A DNA stretch of 64,000 bases from Sphagnum magellanicum (GCA_021904315.1 CM038918.1:7827349-7891348); one strand, 5' to 3'; shown: positions 1-14,185, counted from the first letter of the stretch. Notes: a model not told the origin generated them from the letters alone. Translations and numbers: made by a program.

Positions 1-3000
1 CTTTAAAAAATCTATGAATCAATTTGTGAAATCAATAATATTATGTGTGAAATTATCAAGAATGGTGATGGACATACCAAACATCTACATGTGCATGTTT
101 TTTTTTTTGGCATCTTTGATATTCAACAACCTATGATTTTCCCACCAACCTAGTTTTAGCATGTGACAAACACCAACTTGCAACATGTTAGAGATTTTTT
201 TTGAGATATTGTTATTCTCAATGTGTTCTTCAAGTTCCCATGTGTTTTTCAAATTGTCCCCAATAGCACCACACTTTATCCCATATCCTTTGGCCATGCC
301 AAAACTCTACTCCTATGACCCATGTAGCTAGGCTAAAGAGAAGATGACAATTATTTACATATAAATATATATATATGTATATAAGAGTGTTGAAAGTTTG
401 ATCACAATTTTTGATGGTATGGGTTATAGTATCCATTTAAATAATATTGGGATAATAGAGTTATCCATAAAGTAAGTAAGACAAACACAACACCAGAACC
501 CTGAGTTTGGTCATACACAGGGTGAGATTCTAAAAAAAACCTGCAAAAAAGTACATTAGCATTCAAGGGGGGGTGAAACTCAGAAAACCATCAATTTGGT
601 GGTAAAAGGAGTTTCATCTTGTCTTTCCTTTTTCTTGAGCGCCTCCACTGCTGCTACATATATTTTCACTGTTCTTACCTGTACAACTACTATAAGTAGT
701 CTCGAACCTTGTGCATTAAATGTTAAGTTGCAGCATTTCATACTGAGATTTAATAAAATGTCCTACTTTACTTTGCAGATACCACTGAAAGAGGGGATAG
801 TGGGTGAAAGGAGGCCCAAAGACAGGGTGAAGACAAGGTTACTTTTTGGATAATTCTATTAATATACATGGTTTGTGGTGTTGGGGGGGGGGGTCCTCGA
901 GCCAATCACGAATTACCGCATCAAGCACGTGGACACCCATTTCTTTATAGAAGTAAGATGTTAAAAACTTTGAATTGTGAGCTTCATATCAAGTAAAAAT
1001 GAAAACAAATCACGAATCATCAAAAACATATTGCACAATAAATATCATCATTATTACATCAATAAAGACCATGGAATTCATTTTTTAAAAATATCAAATT
1101 CATTAGCATTAAAATGTTAATTGTGTTATATATTGCAAAAGTTTCTTGAAAGTATTAATTTTATTTTGTGAATATAAATCTCTTGATGTTTGTAGTAGTG
1201 TTTTGAATCAAATTTGATTTATTATTATGAAATTAGAAATTTATAAAAGCATGTTAAAAGCTTTGAATTGTGAACTTTAATTTTTTTTTGTTTTATGATG
1301 ATGTTTGATGGAGAAAAGAGATGGTATTCATGTAACCAACTATGTGAAGGTAGTTTTTGTTTATGTTCACACTATTTTTAAAATAATAATTCTATAGATG
1401 AAAATTAATGGATGAAATGTTGCATTTGGATTGAAATAACATACTTGTAAATTTCATGAGCATCTTTAGCAACATAGGCAACTTGAAGATTTTTGGGAAG
1501 GCTTTCCGATGAATGGAAGCTCTAATGTCATCATTGTGTGTTGCGTTCGGGAAAGATGAATCGCTCTTTCAATCACTATTTCTCTAATCTCTAAATATCT
1601 ATCAATCTATCTCGAGATCTTCGTTCAGGATTTTTTTGTTCGCAATCTGTCCGATCACAATTTTTTCCACAAATCTGTCTCTTCACCAATTTCTTCACAG
1701 ATTTCATTCGCAAAATGTCTCTTCGGGAAAGGACTTGAGGAAACAGACGATGGCAAGAGTGACACACGAAGAGGAGAAGGAGGAGCTTAACCACGAACTC
1801 CTTGAGGTCAAGATCTTGATCCAGGTGTTGTTGATATGATCGAGATCTCCATCGAGATGTTGAACCTTTGAAACAACATCTCAAGCAAGATCTTGATCGC
1901 TAATGTCAACACCTCGATCGACAAGCTTTGATACAAAACACCCGCACACTAAGGTAAACCGGCTCATGACCGAACACTTAGTGGTTCAAACTCCAAGGGT
2001 TCAATAACCGGCCTTTTTTGGTCATGGTCTTCAAAGATATTAGTTGGCCCTTGAGCCAGAGCACCAATAGGCCTTTACATAAGTTGATTCTAAGGCAGAA
2101 TGAGAAAGTATGACCTCCCAAAGTTAGGGGGGTCTTGTTGTGTGAAAAAAATTGGATAGAACATATAAAGCCCTTATTTTCATGCATTTTAAGCCTTATG
2201 AACAAACATTTAAAAAGTTATGAACGGACATCTTACTTCCTATAAACATGAAAATATATTTCTAATTAAGATTGGACTATTTTTTATTTCCGTTCATATT
2301 TTTAAAATTGTAATAAGGCCAAATATTTGCAACACAAGCCATGCAATCCTAGCCTTAAGGATTTTGAAATAGAAAGTTTTTTTAGCAAGAGCCTAATATC
2401 CTAAAATTGACGATCTTTGTGAGGCCACATGGGGCCAATCTCTTTGTCTCTCCCAAGATGTGACAAAAGAAGATTGGGGCAATTACTACCACAATTCTCT
2501 TTCTTAGTGTCTCCTTCTCATATTTATGAGGTTTCACTTTTTTTTCCTTTATTTGTCATCGGTCTACTCTAGATCATGTCTATCTTTGAGGCCTATCAAT
2601 GATCTCACTATCATTGTTACTCCTATTATTGTCGACGATCTAATTCCCTTGTGATCTTGCTAATGCTACTTCTTGTTGTTGTGTGACTATTGTTGCAAGT
2701 GATGCGCAAGTCAAGCTTCATTTCATGTCGCAAGATGAAATGTAATGCTATGTGGACGAGCTATTTCTCATGTGCTGATTTACTTATTGCCATTAACTTC
2801 TACATTTGCATTTTTGGAAACCTTTTTTCTTATCATTTTCACCTAGTTTGCTACATGTGCATAGTTCATGATCTTAATGTTTCATTCCATTGTATCGTGC
2901 AATGGGTTTTTGCTTATAACAACTATCTCAAGGATACTATTATAAAGTTTTTAATCAAGCTAATGAAAATCTCTAATGTGAAGCAATTGCAAAGCTACAT

Positions 3001-5394
3001 AAGACCTTTGACTAAAGCTCCTTGCTTTAGGTCAAGTGAGACCTTATATCCTTCATTAGTATGTTCAAAGAGGAAAGTTGGGTCTCTTGAAGGTCTGTAA
3101 GTAAAGTCAAATCCAAAATCACAACCATGTCTAAATGGAAAAATCATTACTTGAAGAACAACTAATAGTTCATAGGCATCAAATGAAATAGATGGACTTT
3201 AGGATGGCCTTTTTTTAAATGGAAGTTCAAAATACCTCCAGAAACTATTGAAGGTATTGTACACTATTTGGCACAATATGAGCTGCTCAATTTTTTTTGG
3301 CACTTCATTATTTTAGCTAATGAGGACAACACAAGACCAAACTTTGTGCATTTTTCATGTGTGGCCTACTATTGTGACCATTTTATTCACAAGTTTTTTC
3401 AAGTCCCTCATTTTAATTGTAAGTTTTCATGTAATCTTGGGTGTTTCAAAGGTACTAGAAACATTATTCACATTTAGTTTCCAAATGGAGCTCAAGCAAA
3501 TAGTGCACTTCAACATTCTGGAATATTTTGCTACTGGAAGTATATCAAATTGATGTTCCATTGTTGCCTAATTACTCTTTTGACACATGAATTGTGATGT
3601 TAATTGAAATCCATCCTTAGGCTACTTGAAACCCTCTGAATGACAATAGTGTGTATATTTTCCCTTAAGGAGTGATTCCATTCATGTTTTAGTAGTTTCC
3701 AACTTATCTAATGAGGTGATGAATCTAAAAAAACTATTTGTTTTTTTTGGCAAAACTTGAGACCATGTTAGTACTTTGGATTGACCCAAGAAAAATTGTT
3801 TTTTTAATGTTTTTTTAGTGTAGACTTAAATTTATTGATAATGGAGCAAACGATGTTGGATGTGTTCTTGAATTTTATAGTGCAATTAAGGTATCAAAAA
3901 TATTGGGAATTCTATAAAGTGTTTTCCCATCACTTTTGATTTTTTAAACTTGGTACCAAAATATAACATGCAATGGTAATATGAAATGCCAAATTGTACA
4001 CAAAATGTGAGTTAACAAGAATTTGACTTGTGTTGGGGGAAATGAGTTTGTTCTATAAAAGGTTTACTTAAAAATGTGTTGCAATATGAATTTAAAGATG
4101 CAATTACTAAGTAATCACTTTGGATAATAATATTGATAGTTGATTTGATTGTTGATTTTCTATAATTACACATTCAATGACATTTTAAATGAATATTGTA
4201 AATCTTTTGTTAGCCTAACACTAGCAAACACTTTTAATCTTTGATGAAAAATGTGAATATGAAATTATTGGACTTCCTTCCAATGAGGCATTGAATTTGT
4301 GGATCTACTTTTGAGAATATTTGGGCCTATACCAATATTTATCACATTTACTCTGGTGTTAATTATACCTCCTCATTGGTTCATAGTCACTTCATTGTTT
4401 TTTAATGTTACCTGGATGCTTATTATCAAACACAAAATTGCACATAATTAATCAATCATGTGTGTGATATGTCATGCTCACATTTTTAAATTGGCATTCC
4501 TACCCCTTATTCCCGAACAATGGATCATCCAAAGGCATAAATAATTTTTTTAATTTCAAAATTGGAAATTTTTTGCCAAATGTTCGGTGATGGGTGTCCA
4601 TTTGAACATAAACCAACATAAACCAAAATGAATGTTAGCCTTAAACCACATTAAATAAGTGTTTGATCAAGGCACTTGATCGATGATGTGTCGGTTTACC
4701 CTACTAGGTGCACACATTACTACATAGAAATGTAAGGTAATGGCCAAGGAGTGGGGCATTCCCAAAATAAGTGTTTGCCCAAGGCAGAATCCAATGGCAC
4801 TTATTTTGGGACGAACTTGTTTTGAAAGCATTACTTAACATCAAGGACTAACCATTTTTATTTTTCATTTTCATTTTTTTCTCATGATATTCAATGGCTA
4901 TCACATTAAAAAACAAGGTAGGGTGTTTTCAAAAACAAAACATCAACCCCTTTTTGAAAAGGAAAAAAATTGTTTGATAATGTCTCCTCCAAATCTAATG
5001 GAAATTTTTCTTATGATGTTTTAATGTCTAGGAGAAGGTTTTTTTCCAAGGCCTTCTTTATGTTTGAAGTTGTTAACCAAAGTACATAATGACCATGGAA
5101 AAAAAAACCATAATTTAAAAGCATCTCCAATGGGAGGCAATAAGATTTACAATGACAATTTTGCACCATCATCCATAACATCAAAAGGCATAAACTCCAA
5201 TGGTTGCTCATGCTTACAAGTAGAACACTAGCACTATGACATTCACATTGGGCTTTGCAATTTGGCATAGGATATTAAGTTCGAGAGAAGACTTATGAAT
5301 TAATCAACCATCATTGATTGCATGAACCTATAGTTGCACGTGAACTTTGCCACTTACAAACATAATAATGTTAAAACCTAATGTTCTTGCATAT
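1..5394. other. AT-rich intergenic DNA, no gene recognised
   Basis: No open frame here matches a family I know. Base composition is strongly AT-rich with many short homopolymers. The exceptions are a less AT-rich island at about 1,580-1,935, listed separately, and a perfect 13-bp inverted repeat (4,761-4,773 against 4,798-4,810). A G run lies near 880-891. The stretch probably consists of worn transposon sequence, but I can assign nothing further. Confidence 0.6.
1580..1940 (-). other. Possible retroelement leader fragment
   Basis: This short island is richer in G+C than its surroundings. Read on the minus strand it opens near 1,938 with TTTGTATCAAAGCTTGTC. That resembles the initiator-Met tRNA primer-binding motif TGGTATCA(A/G)AGC of many plant LTR retrotransposons. 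No LTR pair or protein domain could be recognised around it, so the assignment is tentative. It could equally be an unrelated decayed gene fragment. Confidence 0.2.
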
Positions 5395-5688
5395 TGTTAA
5401 CCCAATTTTTCAATATGTATATAATACTCAGTTGTACCAACTAATAACCAGCGAGGTAATACCATTTTAAGACTACTTTAGTTATTATTGTGTAATAGGT
5501 CCTTGAGTTAATCAATATGTTATGTGAACCAGTAACTAGTCTATTACAATAATTGGTCATTCACAAAACAAGTTGATTTTAACTTGTGACTAGTAAATCC
5601 TAAACTTTGATTTTGAATTTGTATCAACTAGTGACTATTTACATTGAAACAACACTATGATTTGGTACAAATATGAAGATTTTTTTAG
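5395..5688 (+). repeat. Left LTR of the gypsy relic
   Basis: Starts TGTTAACCCAATTT and shares a diverged but collinear match with 17,513-17,783, including the common segments TTCACAAAACA and GAAGATTTTTTTAGG. It is taken as an LTR because the matching right copy follows a polypurine tract. Similarity is modest, indicating considerable age. Confidence 0.6.
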
Positions 5689-5689
5689 G

Positions 5690-6430
5690 TACATTTCAAT
5701 TGCCATTGCTTATGCCACTAAATGGGCGGAGGCCAAAACTTTATGCACAAACATAACTATTGTTACTGCGAAGTTTCTATACAACCACATTTTCACACGG
5801 TTTGGCTATATACTTACAATTGTGATTGATTAAGGTACCCATTTCATTAATGATGCCATTCATTATTTAATTGATCATTTTATACTAATACATACCAATT
5901 TTATTGTTTATTATCCATTAAGGAATGGACAAGCTGAGTCTACTAACAAAGTTTTGGGTACATTGTTCACAAAGTTGGTGAATAAAAACTAGAATGACTA
6001 GGATGAGCATGTGTCCACATTTTTATTTTCTTATATAATTGTTTTTAAGGTTGGAATTAATCACGCTCCATTTCAACTTGTCTATGGATTACACCTATTA
6101 TTACCAATAGAATACATGTTACCATCCAAGCCATGACAGATCCATGATTCAATGACTATTAACTTTAATTAATCACCTGTCAAAACTAAAGAAATTCCAA
6201 GAAAACTAATTAGTAGCACAAGACCTGGTAGCTTTTAACTAGTGGAATTAGTCATTATGGTTCCAAAATCAATATATTGAAACTAAATATTAGTTTGGAG
6301 ATTATGTAGCATGGTTTCCAAGGGCTATCAATACACGTTCCCCTAAATTTCATAGACGATGGTTTGGACCTTATAAGATTCAATATTATTTACCTAATAT
6401 TACAATGTTATTAGTGACCATTGAAATCCT
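5690..6430 (+). mobile_element. Ty3/gypsy integrase relic
   Basis: Translated plus-strand segments show the gypsy integrase core: AYATKWAEAK, then YYPLRNGQAESTNKVLGTL (consensus HPQxNGQxE), then FQLVYGLHLLLPIE (consensus PFxLVYGxxxxxPxE). A chromodomain-like stretch WFPRAINTRSPKFHRRWFGPYKI follows in part. Integrase inserts the reverse-transcribed element copy into the host chromosome. The region is broken and is read here as a fossil. Confidence 0.75.
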
Positions 6431-6479
6431 AATCCAGTACTAGTTAACATTGACAAGTTAAAACCTTATAGGTTTATAA

Positions 6480-9400
6480 AGGATCATACTTTTTCTTTAT
6501 TCAGGTTAAACCTTGTGATTTATTACCAGAAGAATTAGTTGAAACAAACAATTATGGTAACATGTTCATTAAAAAACTAGTTGAAACAAATTATCCTAGT
6601 AGTTTGTTCACTAAGGAACTAGTTGAATCACATATTATAGGTATAACAATCAATAAATTAGTCAAGAAGATAACTAGTCATAATTTGTCCAATCAAGAAT
6701 TAGTTGAAGAAAGTACTAGTAACCTGTTGAAAAATCAACCGGTTGAAAAAGTACATGTTAGCCATATTCTCGCACAAACTAAAGATGTTTCAATTAACCT
6801 AGTTACAAATGTCAGTTTCTTAGATAAAGTTTGCCTTAAAGGTCACATTGTTTTCCAAGCGCCACCACCTCTCACTTTGTGGTTGTAGTACAACTAACTA
6901 GCATACTTCTTGATGTGTATTTTCACTTTTTCATTATCAAATCCTTTATACCTCTTTTTGCACCAAGATGAAGAAATGAATGCCTTGGATTAGTAAAAAG
7001 AACGAGCAAGCAAGAGAAATGTAGAATTGAGGAAACAAATAAAAGAGAAAAAGAAAGAGGAAAAAAAACCACAAAAAATTAGAGAGGAAGTTATTAAATT
7101 GATTGGAACATTTTACATTGAACTGCTTACATCAAGGACACCTCCTACATTTCAAGAGAGTAACGAGAGTTTTGGAGAAGAGAGAAATGTAGAAAGAAAG
7201 ATTCTTAAAGCTCTTACCACTATCGAAAAAGGACTTGAAGAAACATTGCGAAACTTTTGATGACATTTTTCACCCCCTGCACCTACAATTATTGTTATTA
7301 GTGATTTTAAGGAGGAAGAACAGGTTGAAAGGAGAGCTGCAAATCAACTTGTTGAAGTTGAGCAACCAATAGACTTCTCGTCAAAACTAGTTCAAGGAGG
7401 GTTCTTTGAAGTTGAATCTAATTCGCTTAACATACCTATTAGTGTACCCACCAAAGGATGGTCTAAGTGTATGATGAGATGCAATTGGAAAGAGATGATG
7501 GAAGGTGGTTTACCTTCCAAAGTGACTTGGAAGTAAACATTTGTTGAAGGGAAAGAAATCAAGAAGATGCTACAATGGATCCAAATGGGATCCAAAAACC
7601 AACAATGGGCAAAATGAGCCGATTTGGGTGGCTTGTTTGTTGTTCATTGGACAATTCCATCAACAAACATTTTGGAAGAATTCTTGCACACTTGGAAGTC
7701 CATAGAAGATGGACAAATTCAAATAGTCATTTGTGGTGAGATGATCACCATTGACCAAGGCTTGATAGCCTAGTAGTTTGGAATAAGTGTTAAAGGAGTG
7801 GTTGATGCAGAGAATGCATTGGTCAAAGAAGCACATGTTGCTTTTAAGAACATAGTTGGACTAGATGCATTTGTCAACAAGGAGCAATGGAGTACGATTT
7901 GGATGAAGGAATATTATCATGCCAAGTTTGCAATGATCTTGTAGATTATTTACCAGTAGGAGAAGTTAGCCTATTTTAACAACCAAATAAAAATTACCTT
8001 TAATATAATAAACAAGGGAAAAAAGGTCACTTGGTGCTCCATCATGTTGACACAGATGTCTATAGAGTTAATTTAATGGACATAACACCATAAATCAATT
8101 ATAGTAAGGCTGACAATGCTTGATAGAAAGGCGGCCACCTATTACTCAAGATTGGTGACAGAAGTTTGTTTAAGGCATTGGTTTTCAATCATAGATGAGG
8201 ACACATTCGTTGGTTCTCCAAAACCACAACTAGTTCAGGAAAAATATAAAAAGTAGATTCCTAAAGAGTAGTCTAAAGAAGCCTTTCTTGAGGTTGTCAT
8301 TAAAGGACAGTTTATCGATGAGCCAATCAATGTATTCTACCAACATATCATCATGGCCAGTTTATTAATTTCACTGGTTGAAAATTTGGATTAAATCATC
8401 AACACCCAAGGACTAATTAAATCCAAAGCCAACCAATTCTCCACCAAAGAAGAAACCACGCACTCACTAACAAATGTTGATTAAGGAAGGAGGAGACAAG
8501 GAAATGGAGGTTGACATTACAAAGCAGCAAGATGATGATTCAATACGGACATATTGTGATCAAGTCATGGAGGACAAAAATGGACATGACTCTAAAAGGT
8601 AACAAACTAAGAGCCTTTGCCTATTCTAGGAATTTCTATTCTTGAAAAATAGGTTAACAACTTGTTGCCAACAAGTACTGAACCTATACAACTAATTCAG
8701 CTTAAACCTATTTACATATTTCCTAAGATGTTTTTAATTTATGTCCAACATGAAAGTTTTAAACATGTTATTTTTTTTTTGGAGCAAGTTGCTTTAGTGG
8801 CCCAAACCTAGCCTTAAAGAGTAGATAGTCTAGCCAATTTAAAAACTATATACAATTATGTTGAAAGCTTATTAGAGGACGCAAATAATCAGTTACAAGC
8901 TTATTGCCTAGAATTGGTTAGCAACAAACAAGTGTTGCAAAACATGTACAAGGAACTAGCTATTTTAAAAACCCAGATCCTTAAACTATAGATAGAAAAT
9001 AAGCATTTGGTTGCCAAAAATGCTGAAGTAAAAGGTAATAAAAAAGGTTAAAGCCCTGCAATAAAAGTACAATGAGTTGAACCGACTCATTTTAAGACCC
9101 GTAATGACCTCAAAGTCCCAAACTGACCATGGCCAATTTACAAGATATTACAACAAGATGGAAACTCTTAATGTTCAACATGAGTGAACTTTTGTGAATC
9201 TGGAAAATACCTATTTATTACAATGGGAATAGTTGATAGAAGTCAACATAGACATGGAGAATCATACCCATGATGAGCTTTGGGTACATATTTAAGAACT
9301 AAAGGGTGAATTAAAAACATTTCGCTAGTTGCTCAGTAAAGCTTCTCAAATTACCAATATGGATAACCAATTGAGGGAGTTTGAATAATTGCTTTTAGAT

Positions 9401-9535
9401 AATGCCTTGTTAAGGTGCAAAATCAAACCTTAATAGAAAAGAATCCAAAATAGGAAAAATTGTGGCAAATCATACATGAAATTACAGAGGAACAAATCTA
9501 GGACAATTTTAAAATTATTTGTGCATACGAGGAGG
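6480..9535 (+). mobile_element. 3' coding-like region of the gypsy relic
   Basis: Downstream of integrase the plus strand keeps long stretches of coding-like composition over about 3 kb and resumes beyond the nested elements (14,616-14,947 and 17,359-17,500). The first part (about 6,530-6,760) has five or six spaced repeats of an (E/K)LVE motif. A Lys/Glu-rich segment follows at 7,027-7,257, and heptad-rich, coiled-coil-like sequence lies near 8,820-9,050. Some plant gypsy lineages carry an additional ORF after pol, so this may be one, but I recognise no domain. It is fossil sequence with many breaks. Confidence 0.45.
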
Positions 9536-9540
9536 CCTAC
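9536..9540. repeat. Target-site duplication CCTAC, left
   Basis: The five bases CCTAC abut the left end of the copia element and recur at 14,611-14,615 directly after its right end. Five bases is the usual duplication length for Ty1/copia integration. Confidence 0.9.
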
Positions 9541-10000
9541 TGTTAGGAATAAATCCAGCTTAGGGGATATGCACATAAGCAAAAGAAAAATAAAGGACAC
9601 GAGATTTTACGTGGTTCAGCAAAAGCCTACATCCACGGAGCGCACCCGCACTCAACTCACACTATGAAATCGATAATTACAATAGTGAAAAACTATCTCT
9701 ATCAACTCTCACAATTTTCTCACTTCTCTACTTGGCACTCCACACCACTTGTAGATATGTTACAATGAAAACTATAAGAGTATTTATAGTTTCAAGTTCA
9801 CCAACCAATTGCCACCAACTCCCACCTACCAAGTTCACCAACCAAGTTCACCAACTCCCACCTACCAAGTTCATCAACCAAGTTCACCAACTACCACTAA
9901 ACTTAGACAATGGTGGTTGGTTATTAATTTGGTAGGGACGGTGTAATTAATTTGATAGGCTTGGGTGGTGCAATTAATTGATCAGGCTTCACACACAATA
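9541..10000 (-). repeat. Left (3') LTR of the copia element
   Basis: 460 bp, beginning TGTTAGGAATAAATCC on the plus strand and ending CACACAATA. It is 36 bp longer than its partner because a unit built from CACCAACTCCCACCTACCAAG-like sequence near 9,820-9,900 is tandemly duplicated. Its substitutions against the right copy are all transitions. Confidence 0.95.
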
Positions 10001-13000
10001 ATCTCCCACTTGAAGACTGAAACTCGGGTGGACTTCTTCCTCTTCCTTCGATGACTAGTGGATAGGTATGGTGCACTCATCCTTCTCTGTCTTCAACCTT
10101 GAAAACCCACTGAAGCTGCGCACAACTCCAGTTTCTCCGTAGTGACTGGTTTGGTTAACATGTCAGTCGGATTCTTGCTCCCTACAATCTTCACAAGCTT
10201 CAATACCCCATCCTCGATTAACGACCAAATGAAATGGTAACGCCGAATTCTTTGCCAAGTGTATCGCACTCTGACTATCATTGTGCAACACATTCATCTC
10301 TTGCTCGATTCCTAACTCTGTTAATAACCCCTGTAACCATATAAGCTCCTTGCTAGCTTTAATCACAGCCACATATTCCACTTCAGTTGTAGATATTGTC
10401 ACTATCTTCTGCAACTGAGAAACCCAACTAATAGCGGTACTCCCCAATGTGAACACATATCCTATGGTGCTCCTCCTATGATCCACCTCTCCAGAAAATT
10501 TGAATCCACATAACCTTCCAGCTTGAGCTCATCTTTTCTGAAGGTTAAACACTTCTCTGTCATACCTCGCAGGTACCTTAGGATCCACTTCACTGCTTCC
10601 CAATGTTGCTTGCTTGGATTAGACATGTATCTGCTCACAACTCCCACTGCATGGGAAATGTCTAGTCTCGTGCAAACCATGGTGTACATCAGGCTTCCAA
10701 TGGTCGAGGCATATGGTACTCTAGCCATGAAGTCCTTCTCTTTGTGTGTCTCTAGACACTGTTCCTTGGACAATCTAAAGTGACTAGCTAAAGGTGTTTT
10801 AACTGGCTTTGCATCCCTCATGTTGAGCCTCTGTAACACCTTACGAATGTACTTTGCTTGAGATAGCTGCAAAGTACCTCCCTGTTCGTCTCTGTTAATC
10901 CTCATTCCAAGTATTTGCTTTGTTGCACCCAAATCCTTCATTTCGAATTCACTCGACAATTGCTTCTTCAAATTGTTAATCTTTTCCAGATTTGCACCAA
11001 CTACTAACATGTCATCAACATAAAGTAACAATATTATGAAACTCGATTTAGCTTTCTTGAAGTAGCATCAATGGTCAACATTGCATCTGAAGTACCCATT
11101 CTTTTGCATAAACCCATCGAACTTCTTATACCACTGTTGGGGAGCTTGTTTCAAACCATACAAGCTCTTTGTCAATCTGCAAACCATCTTTTCATTACCC
11201 TTTTCCGCAAACCCCTCTGGTTGTTGCATGTATATCTTTTCCTCCAAATCTCCATGAAGAAATGCAATTTTGACATCCAACTGCTCAAGATATAACCCCT
11301 TTGTTGCGACAATGCTTAACACTAACCGGATCGTAGTTAGTTTAACAATAAGAGAAAAAATCTCATTGTAATCAATACCTTCCTTTTGCTGAAAGCCTTT
11401 GACCACTAGTCTCGCCTTGTATTTCTTGGAACCATCATGTTCTTCTTTGATTCGAAACACCCATTTGTTCTGTAGGGCTTTCTTTCCTTCAGGCAACTTG
11501 GCTAACTCCCAAGTCTGATTGGATACAAGCGACTTCATCTCTTCCTTCATTGCAAGCTCCCACTTGCTTGCATCTTCTCCCTGACATGCCTCATCATAGC
11601 ATTCAGGTTCTCCTGCATCTATCAACAACAAGTATTGCAAGTACCTCCTATTTGGTACATGTGGGTGAGTGGATTTTCGTAATGTACTCTGGGCTGTTGG
11701 GGATCTTCTCAAAGCATTCCCAACCTGTGGATTTAGTACCCTCTAACCAATTGGACTGTGTGGTGTTGGAATTTCATCTTGTGGTATAAGTTCTTCAACC
11801 TGAGGCTGCACACCATGTTCTTCATCTTTTTGACTACCATGTTCCACGATCCTACCACTCGATACATCTTTTAGCCCAAAATAGTCTGGTTCTCTCTGCT
11901 CAGACTTCTCTGTGTTTCTATCCTTGTACATGACCTTTTCATTGAAGACAACATCTCTACTTCTGATCATCTTGCGGTTTTGGTCGTCCCAGAGTTTATA
12001 TCCAAACTCGTCTTCGCCATAACCCACCAAGGTGCATTTCACTGATTTGGCGTCCAACTTGCTCCTTGCATGATCACTTACATGTACATAAGATACACAC
12101 CCAAACACTTTCAAATGAGAAAATTTTACCTCTTTCCCAGTCCAAATCTCTTCTGGTATAGCGAGGTCCAAAGGCTTTGATGGTCCTCTGTTGATCAAGT
12201 ATGTTGCTGTATTGATTGCTTCTGCCCAGAACTGCTTCGGCAACCCTGACTATAGGCGCATGCTTCTAGCTCTCTCACTCAATGTCTTGTTCATACGATA
12301 TGCTGTACCATTCTGCTGCGATGTACTTGGCACCGTCCTTATGAGCTTTATCCCGTTCTGGTAGCAAAACTTCTTGAACTTGTTGTCTTCGTACTCTCCA
12401 CCATTGTCTAAACGTAACTTTTTGATCTTCAAACCTGTCTCATTCTCAACCATAGCTTTCCATTTCTTGAAAGCTTCAAACACATTAGACTTGTGTCGTA
12501 AGAAGTAAACCCATACCTTCCTGGAATGGTCGTTGATGAAAGTGACGAAATATTGTTTACCTCCGATTGATGAGACTGAAGTTGGACCCCATATGTCGGT
12601 GTGCACTAGTTCCAGCTTTTCCTTTGCCGGTGCTCTTCTGGCCTTCTTGAAGCTCACTCGCTTATGCTTCCCAAGAATGCAACTCTCACAGAAATCAACC
12701 TCAACGGACTTCAACCCTGGCAATTTACCTCTCGATTGCAGACACTTCAATCCCTGACTACTCATGTGCCCAAACTTTTGGTGCCACAAATTTGGATCTT
12801 CTTTACCTTCGGCCACTACGACCAAACCACACCCATTGGTAGTTGTGTAAAGAGTCCCGTTCTTAGTTCCTCGGGTGATTGTCATTGCTCCTTTCGAGAT
12901 CTTCCACTTATTTCCCGTGAAAGTCGTCACATAGCCGTCTGATGCTAACTGCCCAATGGAGATCAAATTCTTTCTCAAGTCCGATACGTGTTTCACATTG

Positions 13001-14180
13001 TCGAATTTCCAAACTGAACCATTCAGCTGGATCTTCACATTTCCTTTCCTGGTAATGTCGCATGCTTGATCATCACCAAAATACACTTTACCAAATTTTT
13101 TGAAGATATAGTTCTCGAACAAATCCATGTGTGAGGTGGCATGGAATGACGCCCCTGAGTCCAACACCCAAGATTCCATCTTGCGTTCCAATGCGCAAAT
13201 AAGGCAATCGTTTACCTCTTCTGAAACACAATTTGCACTGCTCTTGCCATCGTCCTTCTTTCCAGATTTACATTCATTAGAGTAGTGACCCATCTTGCCA
13301 CAATTCCAGCACTCGATGTCTTTCTTGCTTCGTTGTTGATTACCTGAATTGTTGCCTTGGCGATTCCTGGACTTGGATCTTCCTCTTGACTTTGATCTAC
13401 CTCGTTGATCTTTGTTCCGATTCTTGTTTCTGCTTTCTCTACCTTCCATGTTCAGTGCTAAAGATGATGCCCCTGATCCCTCTTCACGCATCCTGATTTC
13501 CTGGGTCATAATCATGTCTACGACCTGTTGGAAGGTTAACTTTTCTTTTCTGAATGAGTTGGCGATCGATTGGCACGTCGTACTCCAACTCTCTAACATC
13601 TGGCCTAGAATTATGCCTGCCAACACTTCATCATCAAATACTATAGAAACCGAATTGAACCCATCTATTACCTTGTTGAACACATTCAGGTGCTCCTTGA
13701 AGCTTTGATTTTCTGACATCTTCAGATTTACTAGCTTCTTTATCAGATGGACCTTCCTTACCGCATAAGGTTGCTCATATAAATTCGATAGGGCCTTCAT
13801 GAGATCTGCCGCTGTCTCTTGACCCTTGATGTTGAAGGCGACTGATTTCGATAAACTAAATCGAATTGCTCCTAGCGCTTTCCGGTCCAAAACCATCCAC
13901 TGCGCGTCAGTCATATCTTTTGGTCCTAAACCCATTCTTCATCGAATATATCCTTCGGTTTTTCTACTATCGGCAAATACAAGTCCTTCTAGTACAGATA
14001 GTCCTCCATCTACATCCTCCAAAAGCTGAAATTCAAACCATTGAATTTCTCTATTTTGTATGTATCCTTTTCGGCCCCATTGTTCTGACTCAAACTAAGA
14101 ACGGGCAAGCAATCTGAACTGGTCCTGAATCCTCAACTCTGGATCCTATACACCCTAAGCCTTGAAACCTATGTTCTGAT
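10001..14180 (-). mobile_element. gag-pol region of the copia element
   Basis: The motifs appear in the expected order on the minus strand. The gag zinc knuckle CWNCGKMGHYSNEC lies near 13,270-13,315. A protease LDSGASFHAT motif lies near 13,130-13,170. Integrase, with the HKRVSF region and DNGGEYEDN, spans about 12,900-11,900. Reverse transcriptase with AFLHGDLEE, YGLKQAP and LLYVDDM spans about 11,600-10,900. RNase H with GYVDSNF and GSTAISW is in about 10,600-10,150. The YVDDM form of the RT active site and the overall gag are like those of Tnt1/Tork-type elements. The region is a fossil with a handful of breaks. Confidence 0.93.
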
Positions 14181-14185
14181 ATCAG
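14168..14185 (-). other. Primer-binding site of the copia element
   Basis: Read on the minus strand, the bases next to the right LTR are CTGATATCAGAACATAGG. This is close to the TGGTATCAGAGC form complementary to initiator-Met tRNA that primes reverse transcription in plant copia elements. Confidence 0.7.

Noticed and set aside
2690-3100. Open plus-strand stretch of 136 codons without a stop
   Set aside because: No ATG-led conserved domain, composition like the surrounding AT-rich DNA, and no splice or promoter context.
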